Of a stretch of 64,000 nt of DNA, positions 46,301 to 57,250 are shown piece by piece. The stretch spans positions 3,063,001-3,127,000 of the forward strand of contig OY979731.1 of the NCBI GenBank assembly GCA_963855995.1, written 5' to 3'. Made by a program: the position numbers and the translations under genes. The first letter of the stretch is position 1. Each line of letters opens with the position of its first letter. Under the pieces are notes generated by a model. It had not been told where the DNA came from. It saw only the letters and a program-made list of their open reading frames with translations, and ran no database searches. Origin of the DNA: Muricea muricata (lineage: Eukaryota; Cnidaria; Anthozoa; Malacalcyonacea; Plexauridae).

Positions 46301-49300
46301 CATATTCCCGTATTCTTTCCAATTTTTCGCAATTTAATAATTCCAAATCTGAGCATAAAACAATTGAAATTTTAACAATGGTTACGATACATACTAACCT
46401 CAAACGTTTAACAATGATACTCTGCACAAATTTAATCGGGGTCCATGCATGCACACAAAAAAAGGTAAAATTCAAGAACACTTTAAGAACTTTCAAGGCC
46501 ATATATCAGGAAGTTCAAGGACTAAAATGAGCATGTGAAATAATGCTCTGTAACTGCAACTTAAATGAATTTGAAACAGATTTAGAATCACCGCAATTTG
46601 ATTGCTAGGGTCAAAAAATGTCCAGAAACTAAAACAAGACGAACTCGAAGAATTTTAAGGACTTCTTAATAAATTCAAGAACTTTCAAGGCTTTGAATTT
46701 TTATTTTCAAATTCAAGGACATTTAAGGACACTTAAGTTTAGTGTGAACCCCTTTATAACTGTAAATTGTATGCTTATACAAAGGAAAATTTAAATTTAC
46801 TGTTCGAATCTCTAATTCTATCCTTATTCTACTATGGAATTGAAGTCTGGGGATCTGCCTTACAGAATAAATATCTACAAGGCATTGATAAATTCTTTCG
46901 GCGTGTTTACAGATTTGGATACACCTTGCAAGAGTATAAAATATCGCACCTGGTTGAGGGAAGGGATAAATCTTTATTCGCAAAAATTGTGAACAGTGAT
47001 TCAGATCATATTTTATATGATCTGCTCCCCGAGAAGAAAAGCAGATACTTAAGAGAAAGAAAACATTCTTTTATCTTACCTAAAATCAAAACTGAAAGAT
47101 TTAAACGTTCATTCTTAAATAGAGGTCTATTTGACTATTTTAATTAGATATTTTTACTCATAAATTTTCACTGTAAATATAGCGTATAAATTTATTCTGT
47201 AATTTTTCCTTTTACCACTGAAATGTAAAGGCAAACATTTGTTGCGCCTCTATTATTAAAGACTCAATAATAACACCATACATATCACATACCTATTTCA
47301 AATTCAGTATCCGCTGAAGAAACAACGGCTTGAGGATTGACAATTCTGATGACGTCAAGTTGTTCACGTAATCCCATACTGGATGAAACCACTTGTGTTA
47401 AATGTTCTATCGTCTCTCTTTGCTGTGATGACGTCATCTCTTTCCTAAAATAACCAAAATGGTTTCTTTTTTTAGAAAAACATGGAAAAAAGTTAAAGGT
47501 TTACATTGTTTTATTACGTCATTAACTAAACATAACCTCAAAAATACCATGTTTCCTTCAATACCAGTAAGAATCAGATAAAATAATCAAAGATGCATAA
47601 AGAATTGCTTTGTAACAAAAATATTTTATCATGATGTCTCACAATGGATTTAATATTATACTTCAAACTGATATTATTTTTTTATTTCTAGTTTTTAATT
47701 GCATGCATTTACCATGATAATTTGTCCAGATTCTTCCTCGTTTTGGTGGTATTGCATTTTCTTTTTGATTTTGTCTGTGATTTTTGTGTACATGTCTCAT
47801 TATCTGACTCCACCTCAGTTGTCGTACTGTTTACCCAGGAATTACATCTGTTCCAATAATCATCTATGGCAAAAGATAATCTATTAGTTTAATAAATAAT
47901 AAAGGACATCAATTTTTGTATTTTTCAGACATTCACCCCCCCCCCCCTTCCTTGATGACTGTAAGTTATTCTTTCTGGCAGTTCAGATTGACAGGTTTCT
48001 TTTTGTTATACTGGATAGCTCTATCAGTTCTTAGGATTCTTCCTTGAGGACCAGTAAGGACCATCTCTTATTGATCCAGTGTTACAACAGGAGAAAACCT
48101 AGTCTAAACTAACTTTATTTATACTGGATAGCTCTATCAGTCCTAAGGGTTCTTCCTTGAGGTCCAGTAAGGATCATCTCTTATTGATCTAGAATTACTA
48201 CAGGAGATAACCTAAACTAAACTAACTTTATTTATACAGGATAGCTCTATCAGTTCTAAGCGTTCTTCTTTGAGGTCCAGTAAGGATCATCTCTTATTGA
48301 TCCAGTGTTACTACAGGAGGAAACCTAAACTGAACTAACTGTATTTATACTGGATAGCTCTATCAGTTCTAAACTGTTCTTCCTTGAGGTCCAGTAAGGA
48401 TCATCTCTTATTGATCCAGTGTTACTACAGGAGGAAACCTAACCTAAACTAACTCTATTTATACTGGATAGTTCTAACAGTTCTAAACTGTTCTTCCTAG
48501 AGGTCCAGTAAAGATCATCTCTTATTGATCTAGTGTTACTAGGGAAACTAATCAACACTAATATTATACTGGATAGTATAGTGTTTAGCATAATTTATAT
48601 TAATTAATTATTACATAAATTATTGACCACGAGGCAGGTAAAGAAAGATGGCGACCTGACTACTGTAAGTTTAGAAACATTATAGATAGCTCTAAAAATT
48701 ATTTATACTCCTCATATATTATGCTAAATAAATATATTTATCTGACTGGTATATGACTACTGATTAGTGAAATTCACACCCCTCTCCAAAGAAAAATTTG
48801 TCAACACCACAAGGATACTGACAGGAACACATTGCCACAATGTTAGTCATATTACATGTAACATTAACATACCTGTACAAACAATATCTGATTGAGAACT
48901 CTCTCCTTCTGTTTGTCTATTTCTACATTCCTTTAAGAATAAAAAATTCCAGTTTAAACTTCCAGGAAGTTTAGAGATGTGCGATCAATCATCAAGCAAT
49001 GTCAGTCACTTTTTTTTCAAAACAAACTTTATAAATGAACACTTTAGGGAACACTTCAGCTGAGAGAGAAACAGAACACACAGTAAAACCACCTATAAAG
49101 CTCAGTACTTCCATGTTAAAAAGTAAACAGACAGTGAGAATAAAAAACATCCACAAGGAAAATGTAACACTTCAATTTGACAAGTGAAGACAAAAAAATA
49201 TATCCTTTCAAATACTTCAATACTCACACTGAGTGAAAATTCGGCTATTGTGTCTCCAACATTTGCAAGACTTGCCCAGGGTAGTGATGATGAAGAATGC

Positions 49301-51799
49301 AAGTCAACATCAAGATTTATTAAACATTGTTCATAAAATGACAACTCTTCATTGTCTGTTAAGTCTTTTGCACTAGTAATAGGAAAGATATAAATCATAA
49401 GTCATGATGATTTTTAACTCCCTGAGCCAGTAAACAGACCGTCTTTGGAGAATTGTAGGGGTTTAGAAGTAAGGTGAAGGGGAAAAAGACTACAGACAAT
49501 GTAATATAAATTAGTCTCTCTAGTCCACATGATGGACTATGGTTCTAATTGGCTACTGCATGTCTGATTAGCAGGCTTGTGATTTTGCATAACTTACCCA
49601 CAAATGAACAAGTTTTGGAAAAATTCTGATGCTGTTTATACAACCTAATATGCATTAATTTTGAATCCTGTTGAACTTTGCAAAACATTTAAGGGCTTTG
49701 TATTTAAACATATTTCAAACAAGAATAATATATAATGTCTTTAGAGCAACTGATTTTAAAAATTCTTTTGAATGAAACAAATACTTAATGATTGTAGAAG
49801 TTACTTTGACATCATAAATATGACCATCACATGTTGGTTAAAAAGGATTTTATTCTTAAAACTGATGGTTTTGCAAAGACATTACTGTTTTCGTTTAAAA
49901 TACATGTACATGGTGATACAGTCCTTAAGAGATTCAACATACAGTGCTGCCTTTTAACACACTTTGTTAAAAGAAAACAGTCTGCAATATTCAGGGCAAA
50001 TTATGGACAGCTTTGATAACTTCATTCGAAAATTTACCAGGCCCCCTCTTCTTAGTTTCACCCTGCTTCAAAAATAGTTTGCCTCTCCTGTGCCCCACCA
50101 ACACTTTCAAAAAACATGTATCAAAGGACTGATAGAAGCCTCTATGTCCAGGATGTGTCTTAGGTATAAAAAAATTAGGGTTAGCTGAAGACAAATGGCT
50201 GTACTTATTTAGACTTAAAAAAGAGGTGGTTTGTTTCCACTTACATCTCCACTTCAGCTGCAACATTCGGGTCATCAATGCAACTGCTTGCCGGAGAATT
50301 GTACGCTGTATAAATGTCTGATTCTTCAGAAAAATATTCACTCTGATCTAACATTGGACACCTAGAATGAAGGGAAAATAAATATATGAATAAAGGTAAA
50401 TAAACTAGAAATACATATTTCCTACGGATAGATTTACCGGTAGGCAATTTTTTGTTGTTTTGTTTATGCATCTACTGTAATCATGAAACAGCTCACAAGA
50501 CATGTTACCGGCATGTACTTGTGTCACATATATTATGTGTATTTAATAGTTTGTCTTAAATCAAGACGTAAAATAGGGTCGCACAGTCAGTAATAGGGTC
50601 AGCAGAAAAATTAAAGTCTGTCAGGTGTCCAACCCTTAGGCCTAGTTTCTCTTGTGCTGTGAAATGATTTCCAATCAGTTTTTTTCTTAATTTCCAGGTT
50701 TTTAAGTTTCAACTGAAAATTAATTTCCATTAGTAACACATTTGACTCAAACAACTTCTTGGAACTGTACTGAACACATTGTTTAGAAGATTGGGTTTCA
50801 CAACTGAATTCAGGCCTGAGTTTTTTTGGGTTGTTTTACATTCCTAAAATGCCCTGAGAAACTCTGCTCAAGTCTTATCCACACAACGCAATTTGTCATA
50901 GACAATTCTTAACCATATGTGATCGAATAATCACACATAATCTGGAAAGATATCAAACTTTCCGGTTAAATTAAAATCAGCAATAATCTGACGTTGGAAC
51001 TGTATATTCTATATATACTTGATAACTTATATTATTTTACAAAACAATTCTTACTATGTAGATGCATATCAAATAAAGTTGAATGTCTCGTCAATAAAGC
51101 AGGTTAAAAAAACTCCACCTTAGAAGTTGAATTGTCATTTTTACCCATGTATAAAATGCACTCAACGAAATGAAATATATGTTGTACAAATTTTGCTTTC
51201 TAGACCAACATCTTTTCTAACATGGTGCATGCCACCCTAATCGAGCTAATAGACAAATAGTTTCCAGGAAAACAACTTCCTGACCGCAACGAGGAACTTA
51301 AATAATCACATTTCGAATGTAAATCCAACCTTGACCAATAATCTGTCTTGCTCAACTTAGAGCTTCTTGATAAAATACACTAAACTATTTATGACAAAAC
51401 TGTACTTGAATACTTAAAACAAGAACTAAACCCATGGATAATATCAAAATGTCGTGTTTAAAAACTGATCAACTGTGGCTTTGTGATAACACGTCAACAT
51501 TTCTTTTGCGAACAAAGAAATTGAGCCTAACAAAACACTTAAAACCGATCAAAGGTTTGATAAAAACGTTCAGAACCCTACCCTTTCATAGCAAATACAA
51601 ATTCACAAGGCATTAGGCACGAGCAAGTTACAAAACAGGCGAAAATTTTGCGATAAGCGAAGCAAACAATCGTTCCATGTGTGTTACACGTGAAAAATTA
51701 AGCCGGTGTACTTGAATGAATTTGTGAAAGAAAATGCTTTGAATTCTCGCTAAAATCTCACCGCTCAACGGCGCCCAAGTCCTCTAACAACGCCAACAT
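43304..51799 (-). CDS. FAM199X: FAM199X-like protein (9 exons, 286 aa)
   Basis: Exons 5' to 3': 51762-51799, 50245-50361, 49228-49372, 48873-48930, 47293-47439, 46277-46348, 45892-45938, 45616-45738, 43304-43417. All have GT..AG borders and phases that join into one 861-nt frame from ATG to TAA. The exon-5 acceptor used is AAAG, five bases inside a stronger TTTTAG, because only it keeps frame. Residues ~120-185 (MTSSQQRETIEHL, SMGLREQLDVIRI, DTEFEIDL, EKLERIREYVKQH) and ~230-250 (KEKRSGLFHNEQV) match the conserved blocks of animal FAM199X as I recall them, and the C-terminus is acidic (DDDDDDMEIDIL), as in the human protein. The N-terminal half is diverged. FAM199X is metazoan-wide with no settled function. 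Introns hold satellites, MITEs and a LINE scrap. Confidence 0.88.
43459..44195. repeat. Giant foldback element in the last FAM199X intron
   Basis: Arms of about 290 bases, beginning 'atcacgggctttaggaccaa' and ending 'ttggtcctaaagcccgtgac', are nearly identical inverted copies. The central ~140 bases contain two tandem 'cacctttgtgccatatatgg' units. The high arm identity suggests recent insertion or gene conversion. Open frames on both strands are palindrome artefacts. Confidence 0.9.
44339..44756. repeat. MITE inserted inside a minisatellite unit
   Basis: Ends 'aaggccggaacgcacaaggtgacaaatca' and 'tgatttgtcgcctcgtatgttccggcctt' are inverted copies. The flanks rejoin as 'ggatcatctctt' + 'attgatccagcgttactaca', a normal minisatellite unit. 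Confidence 0.8.
44948..45090. repeat. Hairpin MITE inside the minisatellite array
   Basis: 'ttccacttcaatcgtatcgtagcgaaacg' and 'cgctacgtttcgctacgatacgatggga' form the arms. The satellite sequence resumes after 'gactttattatgcagttcta'. Confidence 0.75.
46750..47150 (+). mobile_element. LINE C-terminal fragment
   Basis: An open frame (about 46767-47147) reads ILSLFYYGIEVWGSALQNKY, GIDKFFRRVYRFGY and a basic tail. This is typical of the post-reverse-transcriptase end of non-LTR elements common in cnidarian genomes. No catalytic domain remains. It lies in the intron between FAM199X exons 5 and 6, in opposite orientation to the gene. Confidence 0.65.
48000..48560. repeat. 114-bp minisatellite, array 2 (in FAM199X intron 4)
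   Basis: Five units of the same 113-114 bp repeat as at 44225-45600, in the same orientation ('ggatagctctatcagttcta', 'gatcatctcttattgatcca'). The spacing measured between 'acaggag' motifs is 113, 113 and 114. Confidence 0.93.
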
Positions 51800-52048
51800 A
51801 ACAGCGCGGTTTGATCACTCCAAAACTCTCACAAACTTCGAGCAGAAACGACGAAGATTTTGAACAAAATTACTTGTTGAATCGTCCTTCTGTGATTTTA
51901 TACAACGCTAGAGCCCATGCCCCACTCTACCCACGTGGCATTCTTGCATCGCGATTGCGCAAACCAGGAGTTTGTTACCCGGGTGTCATGCTTCCGTACG
52001 GGTTTTGTTCACAGGAAAAATCCTCCTAGATAGATTGATAATAAGATT
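51800..52048. promoter_or_regulatory. FAM199X: Probable 5' flank of FAM199X
   Basis: The short region upstream of the FAM199X ATG is less AT-rich than its surroundings and lacks repeats, as expected for a 5' UTR and promoter. No TATA box or defined motif could be assigned. Confidence 0.35.
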
Positions 52049-52215
52049 TATAATAAAGCATTTGTAAATTCTGAACGCTGATTGGCTAAGAGCCGTGTTG
52101 ATATAACTGTATGTCAACACGGAAAATCTCCCGCCACTCTTCTGTTAAAGTTCTTTGTGCTATATTATAAAAGAAATATAAAACATTTTTTCCGTGTTGA
52201 TATACAGTTATATAC
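52049..52215. repeat. MITE of the 'ccgtgttgatata' family
   Basis: 'gaacgctgattggctaagagccgtgttgatataact' and the distal 'ccgtgttgatatacagttata' parallel the copy at 4320-4490 in inverse order. Confidence 0.5.
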
Positions 52216-53780
52216 TGACATCACATTGTATGTTTTTCCAATGTTTTTCAAAAGGTCCTGACAAAATATTAAAACATAAAGCTCTGTACTATAAAATACG
52301 TATGCAAAATATATTACATAAAGATATATGATAAACAATAGAAAAAAGAACTACGTCTAAGATAATTATTTATTACAAGGAAAAAGCCATAGATATCTCA
52401 TATACACTAGATAGCGCATCTGTATATCAAAAAGTGCAGGCATTTTCATCTCAGCGGTACCCCCTTATAACAATAGGTGCCTTAAAATAGCAACAGGTGC
52501 CTTAAAATAGCAACAGAAGCCTTAAATACCTTTTAGCTTATTGTTAACTTTGTCAATTTCCGCAATAAAAAATACACAAATTACCATGCTCCGTGTCAAC
52601 TCCGTGGGAACGACCAGCGCCTGCGATCTGTCTTCAACTTTCGCCTGCCCACAGTGTAGGATGCACCATCCAGTGTATATGAGATATCTTTGGAAAGAGC
52701 AGAGAGTTTTAACTTTCAAAATCAGTTTCATTATGTCATGGATGGATATAATTATAAGATAGTAAAAAGTATCTTACGAAAACTAGCTGATTGAAGGATT
52801 CACTTGATATTAATATATGGTCTAGAGCGTCATACTCCTTGCATGCCTGATACAACAATTTCTACTTTGCCAATTGGTTCATGGTTTGCTGAGGTAGATA
52901 TCGTTTCTTTGACACTGTTTACAGAAGAGCAAAAGTTTCTCGATTCGTAAAAATATCCGAACCCCTTGTCTTTCAGGTCTACGGCGTTTACACCGCACAG
53001 TCTCACACTATGATTGCCAATACATGAAGCACAACCGTGATTCTACTAATCTTATTTTGTGATCATTTTGACCGATTTTGAAATTTATGGCAATATATTT
53101 GTAAACTATACATATTAGTCGCCGAAGGCGGGGTGATTACCTTTTATATAATAATACGTATTCATTCTGCATTTTCATTGGTCGCGAGCTGTGTGTTATT
53201 AAAGTACACAAGCACGCATAACGTCAACTGATGGCGTGATCTAATTTAGCTGATTTATTTCGCGGGTCTTCGCATGATTTTTGTCAACTTTATTATAATA
53301 TAAAACAAATAGGTTTCATTTTTTTGTGCTTCTGTACTGTAATAGATCACAGATGACGCTATAGCGTGTGAAGAACAAAAAGTCACGCACTCGACTGCGT
53401 CTCGTGCGTACTTTTTTGTTCTTCACATGCTATGACGTCATCTGTGATCTATTATAGTACAGACGCAGGCAAAAATGAAACCTATTTGTTAAATACTAGA
53501 CCATATTCACTGAGCCGAAGGCGAAGTTAACATAGGCTTGTAATCACCGAGCCCGAAGCGACTAATTAACAAATTTCCAGGTGTTTACAAATGATAATCA
53601 AGACAAACTTTATAAAAAATTCACTTCAAATTTATCAAAAAGCAAAAAGCTATATAGTCACTGGTCAGTGACTATGCTTCAGAGACAGTGAATTTTAACC
53701 AATCACTGGAATGCAGGAATCAATAGAGTCACCTGGAAATTTATACTAAATATGATTATTACCGTAGTTAATAATAAAAA
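52216..53780. other. Intergenic with several small repeats
   Basis: It holds three 21-bp 'caataggtgccttaaaatag' units (52470-52530), a hairpin at 53334-53464 and a 'gccgaaggcg' MITE (53506-53755). The frames at 52522-52762 are discussed under rejected items. No gene is supported. Confidence 0.4.
53334..53464. repeat. Long near-perfect hairpin
   Basis: Arms of about 55 bases ('tgtaatagatcacagatgac' and inverse) meet at 'actcgactgcgtctcgtgcg'. It sits inside the 'gccgaaggcg' repeat context, between 53104 and 53506. Confidence 0.8.
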
Positions 53781-53979
53781 AAGATGGTTTGGAAACTGAT
53801 TAGGATAAGATTATAACTCTTTATCTATGCTGGTCAACCTTTATTCAAAAATATAGTCCTTCATCGTCGCCTTCACCGCACGCATTGTGTTTTTGCCAAA
53901 TCCGCCAATAGCAATTATTTGGTCGCCTTTTTGAGGTGTGCAAAGGAACCTTTTTTGAATTAGATGTATAAGGCTGATA

Positions 53980-54124
53980 GAACGACGCATTATATAAACA
54001 GTTTACATGAAGTACTGCGTTGTGGCGTAAGCGCGCAAAGGAAGATGAAACTTGAAGGGCGTCCTTTGCGCGCTTACGCCACAACATAGTACGTCATGTA
54101 AACTGTTTATATAATGCGTCGCTC
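53980..54124. repeat. Long near-perfect hairpin
   Basis: Arms 'gacgcattatataaacagtt' ... 'ttgtggcgtaagcgcgcaaa' and their inverses are separated by only ~25 bases. It has the form of a palindromic MITE. Confidence 0.85.
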
Positions 54125-54179
54125 TATCAACAAGCGCTTGGGGACGAGTCATTCGCCAGCCTCGTGTGCACGTAGTCTA

Positions 54180-55086
54180 AGGGCCTGTTCATATGGGAAG
54201 AAGTTTTCCCGGTTAGCGCGAAAACATTTCGACAAGTTTACAAGCGAGATCTCGCCTTCTTACGAAAATAGTATGAAAAGTTACCTTGCGTTCATATGAG
54301 ACGAAAAGTTTTCCCGTTAACCGAGATCTCGCTTGATGACAGGCGAGATCTCGGTGACCGAGATCATTTTATCCCATATCATATGAACACAACTTTCCCA
54401 CTTAGCGGGAAAACTTTTTGTTTGCACTTTACAAAATCTACATCACCGCGAGACACTTTACCCGGTGAGTGGGAAAACATTTCTCCATATAAATAGCATT
54501 ATTTGACCTGTCGAAATGTTTTCTCGGGAACCAGGACACAGAATAGAAATAAACAGAAAGGCCACTGGAGTCGGAACCTTTGAAGTTTGTGTCTCCACGC
54601 TTGTCTCATTACGCATGTTCATTATGCAGGTTCTGGCCAGTCAAATGCCTTTTCTGGCCAATAGGAACGCTGAACTGCATGGCCGTTCCGCCATTATTCT
54701 GGCCAGTCAATTGCATAAAAATTGGGGGACATGTTGTACTGCTGAGTGGCCCTACTGTTTATGCCCTATACCAAAGAGTAGAGACTACAAAGAGGGACCA
54801 CTTCATTCAAAAAAGCGTAAGGTGTTGTCGTCATGATTCGTCATGGGTGCCATGTTCCTAGCCAGTGCCCTAAACAGAAGAAGTCACCTCCCTGAAATAT
54901 TAAAAATGGCTACTAATACCTGGGGGAAATGCTTCTGTTTAGGGCACTGGCTAGGAACATGGCGCCCATGACGTATCATGACGACAGCACCTTACGCTTT
55001 TTTGAATGAAGTGGTCCCTTTTTGTAGTCTCTACTCTTTGCCTATACTATGACCAGGATAACTTCTGCCCATATGAACAGGCCCTA
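54180..55086. repeat. Nested foldback element with 'agggcctgttcatatggg' ends
   Basis: The outer ends (54180-54198 and 55068-55086) are inverted copies. Inside, a second inverted pair of about 145 bases (54757-54900 and about 54930-55060) carries 'agtgccctaaacagaag' and 'gaccacttcattcaaaaaag'. Between the outer left end and this inner pair lies a 'gcgagatctcg' block and sequence resembling the repeats at 57060 and 63790. It is composite. Confidence 0.7.
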
Positions 55087-55202
55087 AGTCATACATCAAT
55101 GGACAATCATAGTACCACTTTCGTTGCGAACAAAGTCAGCCCATTACTCCCTTCCATTCTATCATTTTTTTATAAAATTGTCAAGTTTCAAAAGTGATGA
55201 AA

Positions 55203-55400
55203 CAATAAAAGTCCTAAACAGGACCGCAAAAATTAATTTGGAATAAACGCCGATTATCACTGAATCGGATTAAACATTAACAACGATGATAAAGTATGTT
55301 GAAGTTTATAAATCACACGTTCGATTGTAATTATTACGGTGCGCTGAAATTTCTTGAAATGCGTTTTAAGTGAGCATGCGCAGTATAACAGGATGGCACA
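55203..55400. repeat. Dispersed repeat, copy 1 of 3
   Basis: 'gtcctaaacaggaccgcaaaaatta', 'gtaattattacggtgcgctg' and 'gagcatgcgcagta' recur in the same order at 57425-57640 and 58255-58440 (acaaaaatt, ttacgg, gcgcatgtgcaa). Three diverged copies lie within 3.3 kb. It is non-coding. Confidence 0.5.
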
Positions 55401-55569
55401 CGTCACACTGCTGAGTGCATAGAGATTATAAATAATACTAGAGTGGCCATCGACGGCAAAGAAAGGGAGCGCGGCTATTGGGGGGGGGGGGGGGGCAAAT
55501 TCCAGTCCCGGATGTTCACGATGTCCCCAGCATCACGACCATTTACAACATTAGCGTCCACGTTATTAG

Positions 55570-55660
55570 ATATATTAGAGAGCTAGCCGTTCTCGTTTGA
55601 AATCATGAACGTGAAAGTTGACTGACTGCCGTTGTTGATTTCAAACAAGAACGGCTGACG
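55570..55660. repeat. Short hairpin
   Basis: 'agccgttctcgtttgaaatca' and 'tgatttcaaacaagaacggctg' are inverse copies about 35 bases apart. Confidence 0.6.
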
Positions 55661-55828
55661 CCATCATTTGCCATCAATAACGACGCAACTTACTTCCGGC
55701 TGCCGTCCGTGTTGACAAAAACGTCGCTTGCTTAAGCTCTCTATTTGTAAATCCGATACAACACGGCTAATCATGCATGTTGTAAACATGTAATAAGCAC
55801 ATGTAAATATCTGCCTGTAAATTTTGGC

Positions 55829-55989
55829 AGCAAGCTGTAGTTGCAATTGCGATGATGGTGGCTCCGAGTGTACGTCTTCTTATTCAGTTCGAGATTTAGC
55901 TAACACAAGTGCCGTTGCAAAGAGGCTAGTTAAACAATTTGTATTTTCTAACCTCAATGATGGCAGAGGCAGTGGACGCGTGACTGCTG
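55829..55989 (+). other. Possible isolated exon
   Basis: A stop-free stretch after tttggcag reads CNCDDGGSECTSSYSVRDLA, then VAKRLVKQFVF, and ends at a consensus donor (ACTGCT|GTAAGT). It looks protein-like but has no ATG and no partner exon could be found. It may be an exon of an unrecognised gene or chance. Confidence 0.25.
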
Positions 55990-56164
55990 TAAGTAACAGC
56001 TGGTGTAATAAATACATCTCTTGGTATGTTTGGTAACGGTATGTGAACCTCTATAAATGTTTAGATTTTTCGATATTTTGATTTTGTAAGTTTATGTGCC
56101 ATAAACATGTACCATTTATTCAGTTCAGACTTCACGCATGTCTGAAAGATCTTGCTGTGTGAAT

Positions 56165-57250
56165 TAAAGATCTTGCGCCGTTTTTCAAATTATTATTTCA
56201 ACTTTCAAGGTATTTCGAGCTGTCAAAATGACACAGCAGATTGTGGCTGCTTTTTTTTTTGGGGGGGGGGGGGGGGTAGGGTCTGTTTATAAATTGTAGT
56301 ACTTGTTCCCACGTTTGTCTTTAATTCAGAAGGTAGCATCAGGGCTATCGCTGGGGCGTTAATTGGGGGGTTGAATATTCATATTTTTATGTTATGCCCG
56401 GTTGATTTCTTTTCAAATCAAGTTGATTTCAAAAGAAATTAGTCGGGCATAACACAAAAATATGAATATTCAACACCCCAATTAACGCTCTAGTGACGGC
56501 CCTGGGTAGCATTGCGATAATCAACATACGATATTGTTAAATTTTGACTCGAGAGATCATACACCTCCTTGCTTTACGAAAAAATTAGCGTTTTCAACTT
56601 GAGCAGTAAGTTTAATTTCAATGAGCCCTCTCGACCGGGCAGGCAGTCCGAGGGGGGTGGGGACATTGGAGAAAGTTTGAATTATTTTTAAAAAATAACC
56701 AGCCAGGGTCATAGAATAATTGCTTATGTAAAACTAAATTTGTAATTATATTTGCTGGACCCTTATAGACAGGATAATAAATGGAAGCAACATGATCATA
56801 CTCAACAGAAGGCCCAGCCTAGTCCCAGACTCTCTCTGCCGCTGCTTTGATATATTTAAATAGGTTCTATCAGTTTATGCACATTGTACAGTGACGTCAC
56901 ACCTAGGTTCGAGTCACATTGATTGATAGATGATAATTTGATTTGCGAATACTTTTATTTACGCTACGTGCTAATAGCTTGCACATCTTGCCTAATCGAA
57001 GGAATTATAAAATTTGGTTGTAGGAGCCCAATGCACAGTGTAAGGAATGCTCAGTAGGGCCACTCAATTGAAGTTTGTGCGTCCACGCATATCGCATCTC
57101 ATAATTACCATCATGCTAGTCAGTCAGTTGCATTTTCTGGCCAATATGAACGCTGAAATGGCTGGTGGCAGCCAATGAAATGCATAATTATTAAGCGCCG
57201 TTTTGCACCGCGAGTGATCCAAAGGCAGGTCGACTGTGCCCAAGGCAGGC
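56165..57250. repeat. 1 kb dispersed repeat, copy 1
   Basis: It aligns in order with 63085-64000: 'gcgccgtttttcaaat', 'tcgagctgtcaaaatgacacagc', a poly-G run, 'tttaattcagaaggtag', 'tgcacattgtacagtgacgt', 'gtccacgcatatcgcatctc' and so on. It carries a 165-bp MITE (56340-56504) that the other copy lacks. No coding capacity is seen. Confidence 0.8.
56340..56504. mobile_element. hAT-type MITE with 8-bp target duplication
   Basis: The ends cagggctat and gacggccctg, with a largely palindromic interior ('ttgaatattcatatttttatgt' and inverse), are flanked by ggtagcat on both sides (56332-56339 and 56505-56512). The homologous repeat at about 63290-63310 has no insert. The cagggc termini resemble those of the hAT element at 28501-31137. 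Confidence 0.88.

Noticed and set aside
46239-46530. Plus-strand frame opposite FAM199X exon 6
   Set aside because: The minus strand has an exon with correct borders and phase; the plus frame is its shadow.
52522-52762. Possible small exon on the minus strand (ILHCGQAKVEDRSQALVV)
   Set aside because: It looks somewhat protein-like and has a possible donor, but no start, acceptor or partner exon could be supported.
53845-54087. Minus-strand open frame
   Set aside because: Lies across the 53980-54124 hairpin.
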